From Acidicapsa dinghuensis (GTDB taxonomy: Bacteria; Acidobacteriota; Terriglobia; Terriglobales; Acidobacteriaceae), in assembly GCF_025685685.1 (NCBI RefSeq), contig NZ_JAGSYH010000004.1, positions 372,001 through 436,000 on the forward strand: a DNA stretch of 64,000 nucleotides, given 5' to 3'. Each line of letters begins with the position of its first letter. Within the stretch, counting starts at the first letter, position 1. Below the pieces are notes generated by a model. That model did not search any database. It was not told the DNA's origin and saw only the letters and a list, made by a program, of their open reading frames with translations. Made by a program: the position numbers and the translations under genes. Below, in pieces: positions 56,675-64,000 of this stretch.

Positions 56675-58918
56675 ATGCACACCACAGCCACGAACAACCC
56701 GGAGCCGCGAACCCCCACTTCGGCGCAATATCCATTGCGTCCGGCTGCTAAAGCCAATCCGTTCCGGATCAATGTATTTAAGAGCGTGCGGTTTCATCCT
56801 GTTGCAACGTTGCTTGTCACGCTGCTGATTCTCGGGCTGGGCCTGGCGGTCATCGCATCCCATAAGCCGTTCTACGTCGCTACCAGCGTAATCTATGTTT
56901 CCCCCACCAATCCCAAGACCCTGGTGGATGATCGCGAACTCGACCGTCCATACGACTCCTACATTCAGGAAGTAATGCGCGATGTCACACAATATTCAGT
57001 TCTGGCCGAAACTCTTCATCGCCTACCTCCCGGCGTCGCTCAATTCCCCGATGAATCAGAACGCTCCGCCGTCACTCGCCTTCAACAGTCGCTCAATGTA
57101 GAACGAATAGGGCAGACCTACCAGGTAGCAATCTCCATCTCCGGTGCTCGTCCGGAGCATCTCGCGGACATTGTCAATACGCTCACTTCTGCTTATGTTG
57201 AGAAAGCAAAATCCGACGAGTTCTATGGCCGCGATGAACGGCTGAGTGCATTAAAGGCTGAACAGGCACGCATTCAGAACGAAACAGATTCCCTCCTGCA
57301 GGAACAGAATCAAATTAGCCGTGCGCTCGGCGTCGCTTCCGTTACAGGCAAGGATGCTGGCGCAATCGACACGGAAAACTCCACGGTTCAGTCTGAACTC
57401 ATCGCAGCCCACCAACAGCGCATCGAAGCCGAAGCTGCTTTACAGGCACTCACGGATGGAGACCCTTCCGCACCGAACTCTGCTCTCAGCGCGGCCGCTG
57501 ATGAGATCATCGCCAACGATCCAGAGTTGCAGACGTTGCGCACCGACCTGAGCAAGCATCAAGCTGACCTCGTCGGCAAGCTCAATGGCATGACGGAAAA
57601 TCATCCGGAGCGTAAGCAGACCGAAGCACAACTTGCCCAGATCAATAAAGCGCTTCAGGACATGCAGAATAACCTGCGGCAAAAAGCCGCGGCACAGCTC
57701 GAACAGAAGCTCCGCACCAAGCTCAATCAGGCGCAGATGATCGAATCTCGTCTCAATGCGGACCTGCAACGCGGCACCCGTCAGGCGGTCGACACCGCTC
57801 CTAAACTGCAGCGTGCCCAGGAAATCCAAGCGGAGCTAACACAGCTCGGAACACGCTACGCTGCTGTCGATGAGCGCATGAGCAACATTGAACTTGAGAG
57901 CACCTCCCCGGGGGCCGTGCATCTCTTTTCGCCGGCCATGACCCCGCTCACGCCCGAACGCAGCAAGATCCGTGCGATGATCGTGGTCATCTTCCCCTTT
58001 GCCATCCTGGCTGGCCTTGCCACCGCAATACTTCTTGAGCTGTTGGATCCACGCGTCTACAACGCCACCGATGTGGAAGCTGTTCTTGGTTTCGCGCCAA
58101 TTGGCATGCTCTTCGACGACCGTGAAGTGAACCAGGTCGTCTTTGATGAGTGCGCGCTGCGTCTCGCAGCAGGCGTTGAACATGCCTCCCGAAACACAGG
58201 CGCTAAGACATTCGTGATCACAGCGGTCAATTCCGGGGCCGGGACAACCTCGATCGTCGAGCATCTTGGAACCATTCTTGCCAAGATGGGCCGCAAAGCT
58301 CTCGCCATCGACCCATCCGGCAACTCTGATCCAATTTCGTTCGCCGCGCTGGGCTCTGGACTGGAGAAAAAGCCTGTCGCCCTTGGCGCTGCTTCTTCGA
58401 CCAGTCTTGCAACTACCAATGCGGAGGCCTCAAAACTCACCACAACAAACCGGGTGCTTCCGTCAAAATTGGCGCCGGTGCATAGCCTCGGGTTTGAAGG
58501 TTTTCAGCGCATTGCGGCCGAATATGACATCGTTCTTATCGACGCCGCCCCAGCATTGATCTCGGCAGAAACAGAATATCTGGCGCGCATGGCCGACGTG
58601 ACTGTTCTCGTAGTCGAAGCCGGTAAAACCAGAAAAGCATGGCTCACGCGTGCGGCCAGGCTTCTTGAGCGGCTCGGAATTGCAGGCGCGGCAGCGATAG
58701 TCAATAAGGTTCATCCTGCACGAGCTGAGGAGGCTCTGAAGGAAGATCTTCGCGAATTCGAATTGCGCTCCGACAGGATCAACCTCCAGCAATGGTGGAA
58801 ACCAGCAAAGAACTCTACGCGGACAGATCTGGCGACGCTCGGTTTGAACGGCAACGACAACCACGACGGCAATCAGAAAAATGAGGAAGACGTCGTCTAC
58901 GCTCGAAATATCAGCTGA
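56675..58918 (+). CDS. Wzc/GumC-like chain-length protein with a degenerate kinase domain
   Basis: Inner-membrane co-polymerase of 747 aa. Wzz-type N-terminal part with membrane segment ~43-62, a long coiled-coil region in the periplasm (~185-405) and the second membrane segment ~433-456 preceded by the Pro-rich stretch PAMTPLTPERSK. The cytoplasmic part (~480-700) has the fold of a BY-type tyrosine kinase: Walker A', AIDPSGNSDP; Walker B, VLIDAAP. The P-loop, normally GEGKST, reads GAGTTS (521-526), so the ATP-contacting Lys is Thr524. Only one Tyr (VVYARNIS) remains near the C-terminus instead of a Tyr cluster. It probably sets chain length with Wza but does not autophosphorylate. Confidence 0.9.
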   Translation: MHTTATNNPEPRTPTSAQYPLRPAAKANPFRINVFKSVRFHPVATLLVTLLILGLGLAVIASHKPFYVATSVIYVSPTNPKTLVDDRELDRPYDSYIQEVMRDVTQYSVLAETLHRLPPGVAQFPDESERSAVTRLQQSLNVERIGQTYQVAISISGARPEHLADIVNTLTSAYVEKAKSDEFYGRDERLSALKAEQARIQNETDSLLQEQNQISRALGVASVTGKDAGAIDTENSTVQSELIAAHQQRIEAEAALQALTDGDPSAPNSALSAAADEIIANDPELQTLRTDLSKHQADLVGKLNGMTENHPERKQTEAQLAQINKALQDMQNNLRQKAAAQLEQKLRTKLNQAQMIESRLNADLQRGTRQAVDTAPKLQRAQEIQAELTQLGTRYAAVDERMSNIELESTSPGAVHLFSPAMTPLTPERSKIRAMIVVIFPFAILAGLATAILLELLDPRVYNATDVEAVLGFAPIGMLFDDREVNQVVFDECALRLAAGVEHASRNTGAKTFVITAVNSGAGTTSIVEHLGTILAKMGRKALAIDPSGNSDPISFAALGSGLEKKPVALGAASSTSLATTNAEASKLTTTNRVLPSKLAPVHSLGFEGFQRIAAEYDIVLIDAAPALISAETEYLARMADVTVLVVEAGKTRKAWLTRAARLLERLGIAGAAAIVNKVHPARAEEALKEDLREFELRSDRINLQQWWKPAKNSTRTDLATLGLNGNDNHDGNQKNEEDVVYARNIS

Positions 58919-59240
58919 TGCAAAGTCGCCGTCGCAAACCTGTCTCCATATTCTCCCGATGTCCATATAGTGCTGCGTGCTCGGATACCGGCAAACATCC
59001 GCGAAACCTGGGTTATCTTGTATACACTCTCCCTTCCAGGCGAACTCGCGGAGATCAAGTCGAAACAAGAATCAAGGTGATTCTCGGCTGAATCGATGTA
59101 TGTCAGCCATAAGTCAGTCGTGTTGCAAAAACAACCTTACGCTTCAAAGCACAAAAGTCATCACGGAAGCGATTCAAGCAATTCCCATCGATGCCTTACG
59201 AAGGCTTCGACGGGACGAACCACTTCGGGATTAACGATGC
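58919..59240. other. Intergenic region between the Wzc-like gene and a glycosyltransferase
   Basis: About 320 bases, no supported gene and no strong terminator. A possible ribosome-site-like GGGA lies at 59227 just before the next start. Confidence 0.4.
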
Positions 59241-60299
59241 ATGTTTGATACAGAAAGTATTGCCAGTACAGATATTGCAGCACCTCGGCCGGGATACCCC
59301 GATCGCGCGGCATTATTCGATATTTCGATCGTCATCGTCTCCTTCAATACCCGGGACGTCCTGCGCCAGTCTCTGCAGACCGTAGTGCAGGAAACCGGCA
59401 ATCTCAAAATCGAAGTTTTCGTCGTGGATAACAACTCTCGCGACGGCTCCGTCGAGATGGTCCATTCCGAGTTCCCCTTCGTGCTTGCGTTATCCAGTGC
59501 TGTTAACCTCGGCTTCGGCGCGGCAAATAATCTCGCGCTCAAACAAGCACGTGGAAAATACATCGTCCTGTTAAACTCCGACGCGTTTCTTCGTCCGGAT
59601 GCCCTGAGGCTCGCGTTCCAGCACATGGAAAATGCTCCCAAAGTCGGGCTTGCCGGCGGGCGCCTGATGAGCCGCGATTCTTCATGGCAGCCCTCGGCGC
59701 GCATGTTCCCAAGCCTCCGATCAGATTTCCTCGCTATGTCCGGACTGGCGCATCGTTTCCGCGACTCGCGGTTTTTCGGCTACAGCGATCGCACCTGGGC
59801 CGATCCCACCGAACCCGCCCAAGTCGACTGGGTACCTGGAGCCTTTTCCATCATCCGCGCCGACGCCTTAAGACAGGTGGGCTTCTTCGACCCTGATTTC
59901 TTTCTCTACTCTGAAGAAGTCGATCTCTGCCGCAGAATCAAGAATGCAGGCTTCAACATTATGTACTGGCCGGACATCGAGATCATTCACATTGGCGGCG
60001 AATCTTCACGCCAGATGAATTCTTTCGAAATGTCTCATGTAGGAGCACAACTGACCCGCTGGCGCATGCGCAGCACTTTACTTTACTACCGCAAGCATCA
60101 TGGCTCGACAGCATGGCGCGCCAAAATGCTTGAGTTGCTCCTCTACAAGCTCATCGCTCTCCGAAATAGCTTTAGCTCCAGCCAGGAAAGCAAAGACAAA
60201 GTCCAGATCAATCGCAAGCTGTCGCGCTTGATGCTTCAGGCCTGGCAGGACACCAACGGCGGTCGCATATCCCCACCGCGCCCATGGACACTGGACTGA
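59241..60299 (+). CDS. Family 2 glycosyltransferase, rhamnosyltransferase-like
   Basis: GT-A transferase of 352 aa of the type often annotated as rhamnosyltransferase. Motifs are ISIVIVSFNTRDVLRQSL (about residues 28-45), VVDNNSRDGSVEM, LGFGAANNLALKQARGKYIVLLNSDAFL (metal-binding NSDAF in place of DXD) and WVPGAFSIIRADAL, then EEVDLCRRIKNAGF near residue 220. No membrane segment. With the dTDP-rhamnose genes on the opposite strand about 1.6 kb away, transfer of rhamnose is a reasonable guess, not more. Start at 59241; the ribosome site is weak. Confidence 0.85.
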   Translation: MFDTESIASTDIAAPRPGYPDRAALFDISIVIVSFNTRDVLRQSLQTVVQETGNLKIEVFVVDNNSRDGSVEMVHSEFPFVLALSSAVNLGFGAANNLALKQARGKYIVLLNSDAFLRPDALRLAFQHMENAPKVGLAGGRLMSRDSSWQPSARMFPSLRSDFLAMSGLAHRFRDSRFFGYSDRTWADPTEPAQVDWVPGAFSIIRADALRQVGFFDPDFFLYSEEVDLCRRIKNAGFNIMYWPDIEIIHIGGESSRQMNSFEMSHVGAQLTRWRMRSTLLYYRKHHGSTAWRAKMLELLLYKLIALRNSFSSSQESKDKVQINRKLSRLMLQAWQDTNGGRISPPRPWTLD

Positions 60300-60513
60300 T
60301 GCCTCCACATCTGAGGCCGCTTCCCTTTCGTTTTGATACAACCCTGTATCCACGCCACGAAGCAAGCCGCAAGCGATAGGATGTATGATCCGGTACCAAA
60401 TCAGCACGTCGGTGAAAACGAATCGAATAAGACAACCATAACTTCATGTTGTGCTTTAAGATGAACCCTGTCGAGACAACCCCTCGATGGCACGGTGATG
60501 GCAGGAATCGCTC

Positions 60514-61935
60514 ATGATTATTCCCCCTCTTGCAGCCCTGATCGCCTGGATACCTCTATGTCTCATTGCGTACCGGCTACTCCCGGTGCGGATCGCCATT
60601 CTCATCAACTTCATTGGCGGTTGGGCAGTCCTTCCGGTTGCAAACTATCCGCGAACAGACGCTTTGTTCCCCTACTGGTTCACAGGCAGTAGCCTTGAAT
60701 CGGATTACTTCATAACCAAAGCCACTATTATCGGCTTCACAGCGCTGCTCGGACTTTTCATCTTCGACCGCCCAAGCCTCAAGAGGTTTCGCCTCACCGT
60801 CTGGGATCTGGCGATGGGCATGTGGCTCATTGCACCCTTTCTCTCAGGCATAGCTAACCCAGACAGTGGTGCGGAAGCCTGGGTTGGCGAATGCTATCAA
60901 CTGCTCGCCTGGGGCAGCCCATATCTCATTGGCCGGCTCTATTTCACAGACACTCAGTCGCTGCGCCTGGTCGCGAAAGCCTTCGTGATTGGCGGACTTG
61001 CCTACATTCCATTCTGTATCTTCGAGTTCATCATCGGCCCGCACATGTATGAGTGGGTCTACGGCTACCTTCCATTTCAATGGAACGGAGCCAAACGCTT
61101 CATCGGCTTCCGCCCCATCGTCTTCCTTGAAAACGGCAATCAGCTCGGCATCTGGATGGCTACCGCATCGCTTATTGCGCTCTGGCTCTGGCGTCGCCGC
61201 ACCGCGCAATCCATCCTGGGCATCCCGATCCCCATCGTCGCCGCTTCCCTTTTCGTAGTAACAATCCTCTGCCAGTCCACCGGAGCCATTATTCTTCTCC
61301 TGGCTCTCACTCCATTTGTCTTCGTCGATCCGCGTCATCTCTCGCGCAGCTATAGCATTGCGCTAATCGTGTGCATTCTCGCCTTCGCTGCATTTCGTCT
61401 GTCCGACATTGCTTCATGGCAGGATCTGGTTAAAGAAAACCCAGCAGTCCACAGCCTGGATCGCTATCTCAGACACATCGGCAAGGGATCGCTCGGATGG
61501 CGTCTCCGGGAAGACGACAGCCATATAGAAACTGCGTTGCAGGAACCCATTCTTGGATATGGCCAGTGGAATTGGTGGGACAACGGCTATCAGCGCCCCT
61601 GGAGCCTCTGGCTGCTCGTCTTCGGCATGTATGGCAGCGTTGGCCTCATCTCGTTAGAGACCCTGCTCCTAATCCCAGTCCTGCGCGCCGTCTGGTTTCC
61701 CCTCGCCCGCTCCGATATTGGTTACACCAATATGCGCCACACGCTTTCAGCCGCAATCCTTCTCTCGGCAATCGACAGTTTGCTCAACTGGTCGATCCTG
61801 CTTCCACTCATGCTCGTCATCGGAGGCATGACCATCTGGTCTGGATCGGACGCGAAGCTCGAAACCGAATATCAACGGCGACGCGCTGCAGCGGGTACTC
61901 GCATCTGGAAAGGCAGCCAGAACACGCGGCGTTAG
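60514..61935 (+). CDS. O-antigen-ligase-like membrane protein (paralog B)
   Basis: Membrane protein of 473 aa with about eleven hydrophobic segments, clearly homologous along its whole length to the protein at 51705 (PPLAALIAWIPL, ENGNQLGIWMATASLIALWLW, YGQWNWWDNGYQRPWSLWLLVFGMYG). An AGGA sits eight bases before the ATG. The 3' end overlaps the stop of the convergent rfbD by four bases. It probably acts on a different glycan or at a different step from its paralog; with a family 2 glycosyltransferase upstream it may be the polymerase of the exopolysaccharide. Confidence 0.8.
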   Translation: MIIPPLAALIAWIPLCLIAYRLLPVRIAILINFIGGWAVLPVANYPRTDALFPYWFTGSSLESDYFITKATIIGFTALLGLFIFDRPSLKRFRLTVWDLAMGMWLIAPFLSGIANPDSGAEAWVGECYQLLAWGSPYLIGRLYFTDTQSLRLVAKAFVIGGLAYIPFCIFEFIIGPHMYEWVYGYLPFQWNGAKRFIGFRPIVFLENGNQLGIWMATASLIALWLWRRRTAQSILGIPIPIVAASLFVVTILCQSTGAIILLLALTPFVFVDPRHLSRSYSIALIVCILAFAAFRLSDIASWQDLVKENPAVHSLDRYLRHIGKGSLGWRLREDDSHIETALQEPILGYGQWNWWDNGYQRPWSLWLLVFGMYGSVGLISLETLLLIPVLRAVWFPLARSDIGYTNMRHTLSAAILLSAIDSLLNWSILLPLMLVIGGMTIWSGSDAKLETEYQRRRAAAGTRIWKGSQNTRR

Positions 61936-62819
61936 TTTGTCGCAAGCAGGGTTGCGCTTATGTTGTGCAGCGCGTCACGCCATTCCGGCATCCGATAGCC
62001 GAACTTGCCCGCAAACTTGTCGCAGCACAATCGGCTGTTGCGCGGGCGCTGCGCAGGCGTAGGAAACGCCTCTGTCGGAATAGGCACTACTTCAGGCGCA
62101 GCCTGACGCGATGCAAACTCCGCAAAGATCGCTTTCGCAAATCCGCACCAGCTTGTCTCTCCAGCACAGCTTAGGTGATACGTCCCGATGATCTCGTGGG
62201 CATCGACATCCGCTTTCGCTATCGTCCGCAACGCTGCCGCAGTTGCATCCGTGAGGGCCTCGGCAGTCGTTGGTGCGCCAATCTGATCATCAACCACCTT
62301 CAGCACGCTACGCTCCCTGCCCAATCGCAACATCGTATGCAGAAAGTTCTTGCCCTCGGCCGCGTACACCCAGCTCGTGCGCAGAATGATGTGCTGCCCT
62401 CGTGCATCGGCAATCGCCTTCTCGCCATCCAGCTTCGATTGCCCATACACATTCAGCGGACCAGTCTCATCTGTCTCAACCCACGGCTTCGTTCCGGATC
62501 CATCAAAGACATAATCCGTCGAATAATGAATGAGCCATCCGCCAAGCGCAGCCATCTCCTGAGCCATCACGCCAGGAGCGATCGCATTTACGCGATGCGC
62601 AAGATCCTGCTCCTGCTCCGCGCGATCCACCGCCGTGTAAGCCGCGGCATTGATCAGAATCTCCGGCTGGCTCGTACGTACTGCTTCGCGCACAGCATCC
62701 GCATCCGCCAGATCAAGTTGAGCATGTGTCAGAGCAATCAATTCTGACCCGGCCTGCAGCTTTCGCTCCAGCAGCTTACCTAACTGACCACCAGCCCCGA
62801 GCAACAAAATTCGCGGCAT
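61932..62819 (-). CDS. rfbD: dTDP-4-dehydrorhamnose reductase
   Basis: Last step of dTDP-L-rhamnose synthesis: NAD(P)H reduction of dTDP-4-dehydro-L-rhamnose; cytoplasmic. Protein of 295 aa with the Rossmann motif LLGAGGQLGKLL (about 5-16), the INAAAYTAVDRAE segment, the catalytic YSTDYVFDGSG plus YGQSKLDGE (Tyr-X3-Lys) and RTSWVYAAEGKNF. The start overlaps the rfbC stop by one base. It ends opposite the ligase-like gene. Together with rfbC and rfbA it forms an operon. Confidence 0.93.
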   Translation of the reverse strand: MPRILLLGAGGQLGKLLERKLQAGSELIALTHAQLDLADADAVREAVRTSQPEILINAAAYTAVDRAEQEQDLAHRVNAIAPGVMAQEMAALGGWLIHYSTDYVFDGSGTKPWVETDETGPLNVYGQSKLDGEKAIADARGQHIILRTSWVYAAEGKNFLHTMLRLGRERSVLKVVDDQIGAPTTAEALTDATAAALRTIAKADVDAHEIIGTYHLSCAGETSWCGFAKAIFAEFASRQAAPEVVPIPTEAFPTPAQRPRNSRLCCDKFAGKFGYRMPEWRDALHNISATLLATN

Positions 62820-63364
62820 CAGTCAAAAACCTCAGCATCGGCCAACCGCAACCCTGCCTGATCCTTCACCGAAAGAATCGCGTCTTCTGGCCCGACATGC
62901 CAGTCAATCTCCAACGCCGGATCATTCCACAACACTGTGCGTTCTGCCTTCGGCGAGTAATAATCCGTCACCTTGTAACTCAAACCAACATTATCCGTAA
63001 GCGCGGCGAACCCATGCCCGAAACCAACCGGAATCCATACCATCCGCAGATTGTCAGCACTGAGTTCGACAGTTGTGTGTTTGCCAAATGTCGGCGAGCT
63101 TTTACGCAGATCCACAATCACATCCAGCACCGCGCCTGATGCCACACGCACCAGTTTCCCCTGCGGCTCGCCAATCTGATAATGAATGCCGCGAATCACA
63201 TTCTTCTTCGATACAGAAAAGTTGTCCTGCTTCCACTGGTTAGGAAGCCCAAACTCCACTATCTTCGCCAGGTTAAATGTCTCGAAAAAATATCCGCGAT
63301 CATCGCGAAATACGCGCGGTTCAATCACGATCACGCCAGGCAGCGATGTCTCGATTACATTCAC
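62819..63364 (-). CDS. rfbC: dTDP-4-dehydrorhamnose 3,5-epimerase
   Basis: Epimerises dTDP-4-dehydro-6-deoxyglucose at C3 and C5. Protein of 181 aa, the standard length. The cupin-fold motifs are [11 protein letters not shown], the catalytic-His region [38 protein letters not shown] and [15 protein letters not shown]. The start is a GTG overlapping the rfbA stop (GTGA at 63361-63364), so translation is coupled. Confidence 0.95.
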   Translation of the reverse strand: MNVIETSLPGVIVIEPRVFRDDRGYFFETFNLAKIVEFGLPNQWKQDNFSVSKKNVIRGIHYQIGEPQGKLVRVASGAVLDVIVDLRKSSPTFGKHTTVELSADNLRMVWIPVGFGHGFAALTDNVGLSYKVTDYYSPKAERTVLWNDPALEIDWHVGPEDAILSVKDQAGLRLADAEVFD

Positions 63365-64000
63365 AGCAATCCACCACCTTGCACAAACGGCTCATTCAGC
63401 AATGACAAGACATACTCTCCGTAACCGCTCTTTTGCGCACGGCTGCCAAGCTCTTTCAGCCGCTCGGCGTCGATCCATCCACGCCGGTACGCAATCTCTT
63501 CCGGGCAGGCAACCTTCAATCCCTGCCGTTGCTCAATGGTCTTGATAAATAGACCCGCCTCAAACAGCGAGTCGTGCGTGCCGGTGTCGAGCCATGCCAT
63601 GCCGCGCCCCATTACTTCGACGTGCAATGTGCCTGCATTCAGATAGTGCCGGTTTACATCAGTGATCTCGAGTTCCCCGCGCGGCGAAGGCTTCAACCCC
63701 GCAGCCACTTCCACAACCGAGGAGTCATAGAAATAAATACCTGTCACCGCATAACGCGACTTCGGTTTTGCCGGCTTCTCTTCAATGCTGATTGCGCGGC
63801 CATCCGAACCGAACTCCACCACACCATAACGCTCAGGATCGGTCACCGGATAAGCAAACACCGTCGCTCCCTCGCTGCGTTTCGCCGCAGCAGATAACAG
63901 ATTCCCCAGCGTCTGTCCGTGAAAGATGTTGTCCCCCAGCACCAGCGCGCAATTGTCATTGCCGATAAACTCACGGCCGATGACGAACGCCTGCGCCAGC
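63361..64000 (-). CDS. rfbA: Glucose-1-phosphate thymidylyltransferase, N-terminal part outside the window
   Basis: Makes dTDP-glucose from dTTP and glucose 1-phosphate, the first step toward dTDP-rhamnose. The frame is open to the right edge, so only about 212 C-terminal residues are seen; a full enzyme has about 290. Visible motifs are [66 protein letters not shown] and [12 protein letters not shown]. rfbB is expected nearby, since it is not in this window. First gene of the visible rfbACD operon. Confidence 0.93.
   Translation of the reverse strand, partial: LAQAFVIGREFIGNDNCALVLGDNIFHGQTLGNLLSAAAKRSEGATVFAYPVTDPERYGVVEFGSDGRAISIEEKPAKPKSRYAVTGIYFYDSSVVEVAAGLKPSPRGELEITDVNRHYLNAGTLHVEVMGRGMAWLDTGTHDSLFEAGLFIKTIEQRQGLKVACPEEIAYRRGWIDAERLKELGSRAQKSGYGEYVLSLLNEPFVQGGGLL

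Noticed and set aside
1..64000. tRNA, rRNA, insertion sequences, integrases or attachment sites
   Set aside because: I found no cloverleaf-like sequence with CCA context, no rRNA segment, and no transposase or recombinase frame; the accessory clusters show no mobile-element boundary in this window.

Overview
The window looks like a chromosomal segment from an acidobacterium (Acidobacteriota, probably the Terriglobia/Acidobacteriaceae group). This is inferred from gene content: giant secreted proteins built from chitobiase C-terminal-type repeats and L-type lectin domains, a BlaI/M56 pair, and scattered exopolysaccharide genes with moderately high GC. There is no rRNA or tRNA gene by which to place it exactly. 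Almost every gene concerns the cell surface, polysaccharide assembly or a secondary metabolite.

Left part (1-11.7 kb): an M56/BlaR1-like sensor peptidase running off the left edge, preceded by its BlaI repressor with a promoter embedded in palindromes; zwf; an overlapping trio (acetyltransferase, family 2 glycosyltransferase, Nudix hydrolase); a family 4 glycosyltransferase; a WecG/TagA glycosyltransferase fused to a STAS domain; a small secreted protein; and a DPP-IV-like S9 protein whose catalytic Ser and His are both replaced.

Middle left (12.3-27.3 kb): two giant secreted modular proteins (2085 and 1640 aa), each followed by a strong hairpin terminator. One has a PQQ-like beta-propeller head, 11 chitobiase-C-type repeats and 3 lectin domains. 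The other has a glycosidase-like head, 7 repeats and 1 lectin domain. A glycosyltransferase and an O-antigen-ligase-like membrane protein lie between them.

Centre (27.4-51.6 kb): a co-directional run on the minus strand of about 22 kb, read from 49420 down to 27441: flippase, A-PCP loading module, KS-AT-ACP-aminotransferase-C-A-PCP megasynthase, JmjC-type oxygenase, PAF-acetylhydrolase-like enzyme, C-(remnant A)-PCP-TE, second JmjC-type oxygenase, two glycosyltransferases and a polytopic membrane protein. A type II thioesterase and an Sfp-type phosphopantetheinyl transferase sit just upstream. This hybrid NRPS-PKS cluster is the best candidate for an undescribed system. Its specificity residues read as threonine, then malonyl-CoA plus beta-transamination, then glycine, followed by an unusual last module with a decayed adenylation domain and a cysteine-type thioesterase.

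Right part (51.7-64 kb): exopolysaccharide genes. These are two paralogous O-antigen-ligase-like proteins, a serine-acetyltransferase-like enzyme, two family 2 glycosyltransferases, a Wza-like export protein, a Wzc-like chain-length protein whose kinase P-loop lysine is missing, and the dTDP-rhamnose genes rfbD, rfbC and (partial) rfbA on the opposite strand. Together they would make dTDP-rhamnose, assemble and polymerise repeat units, and export the polymer.
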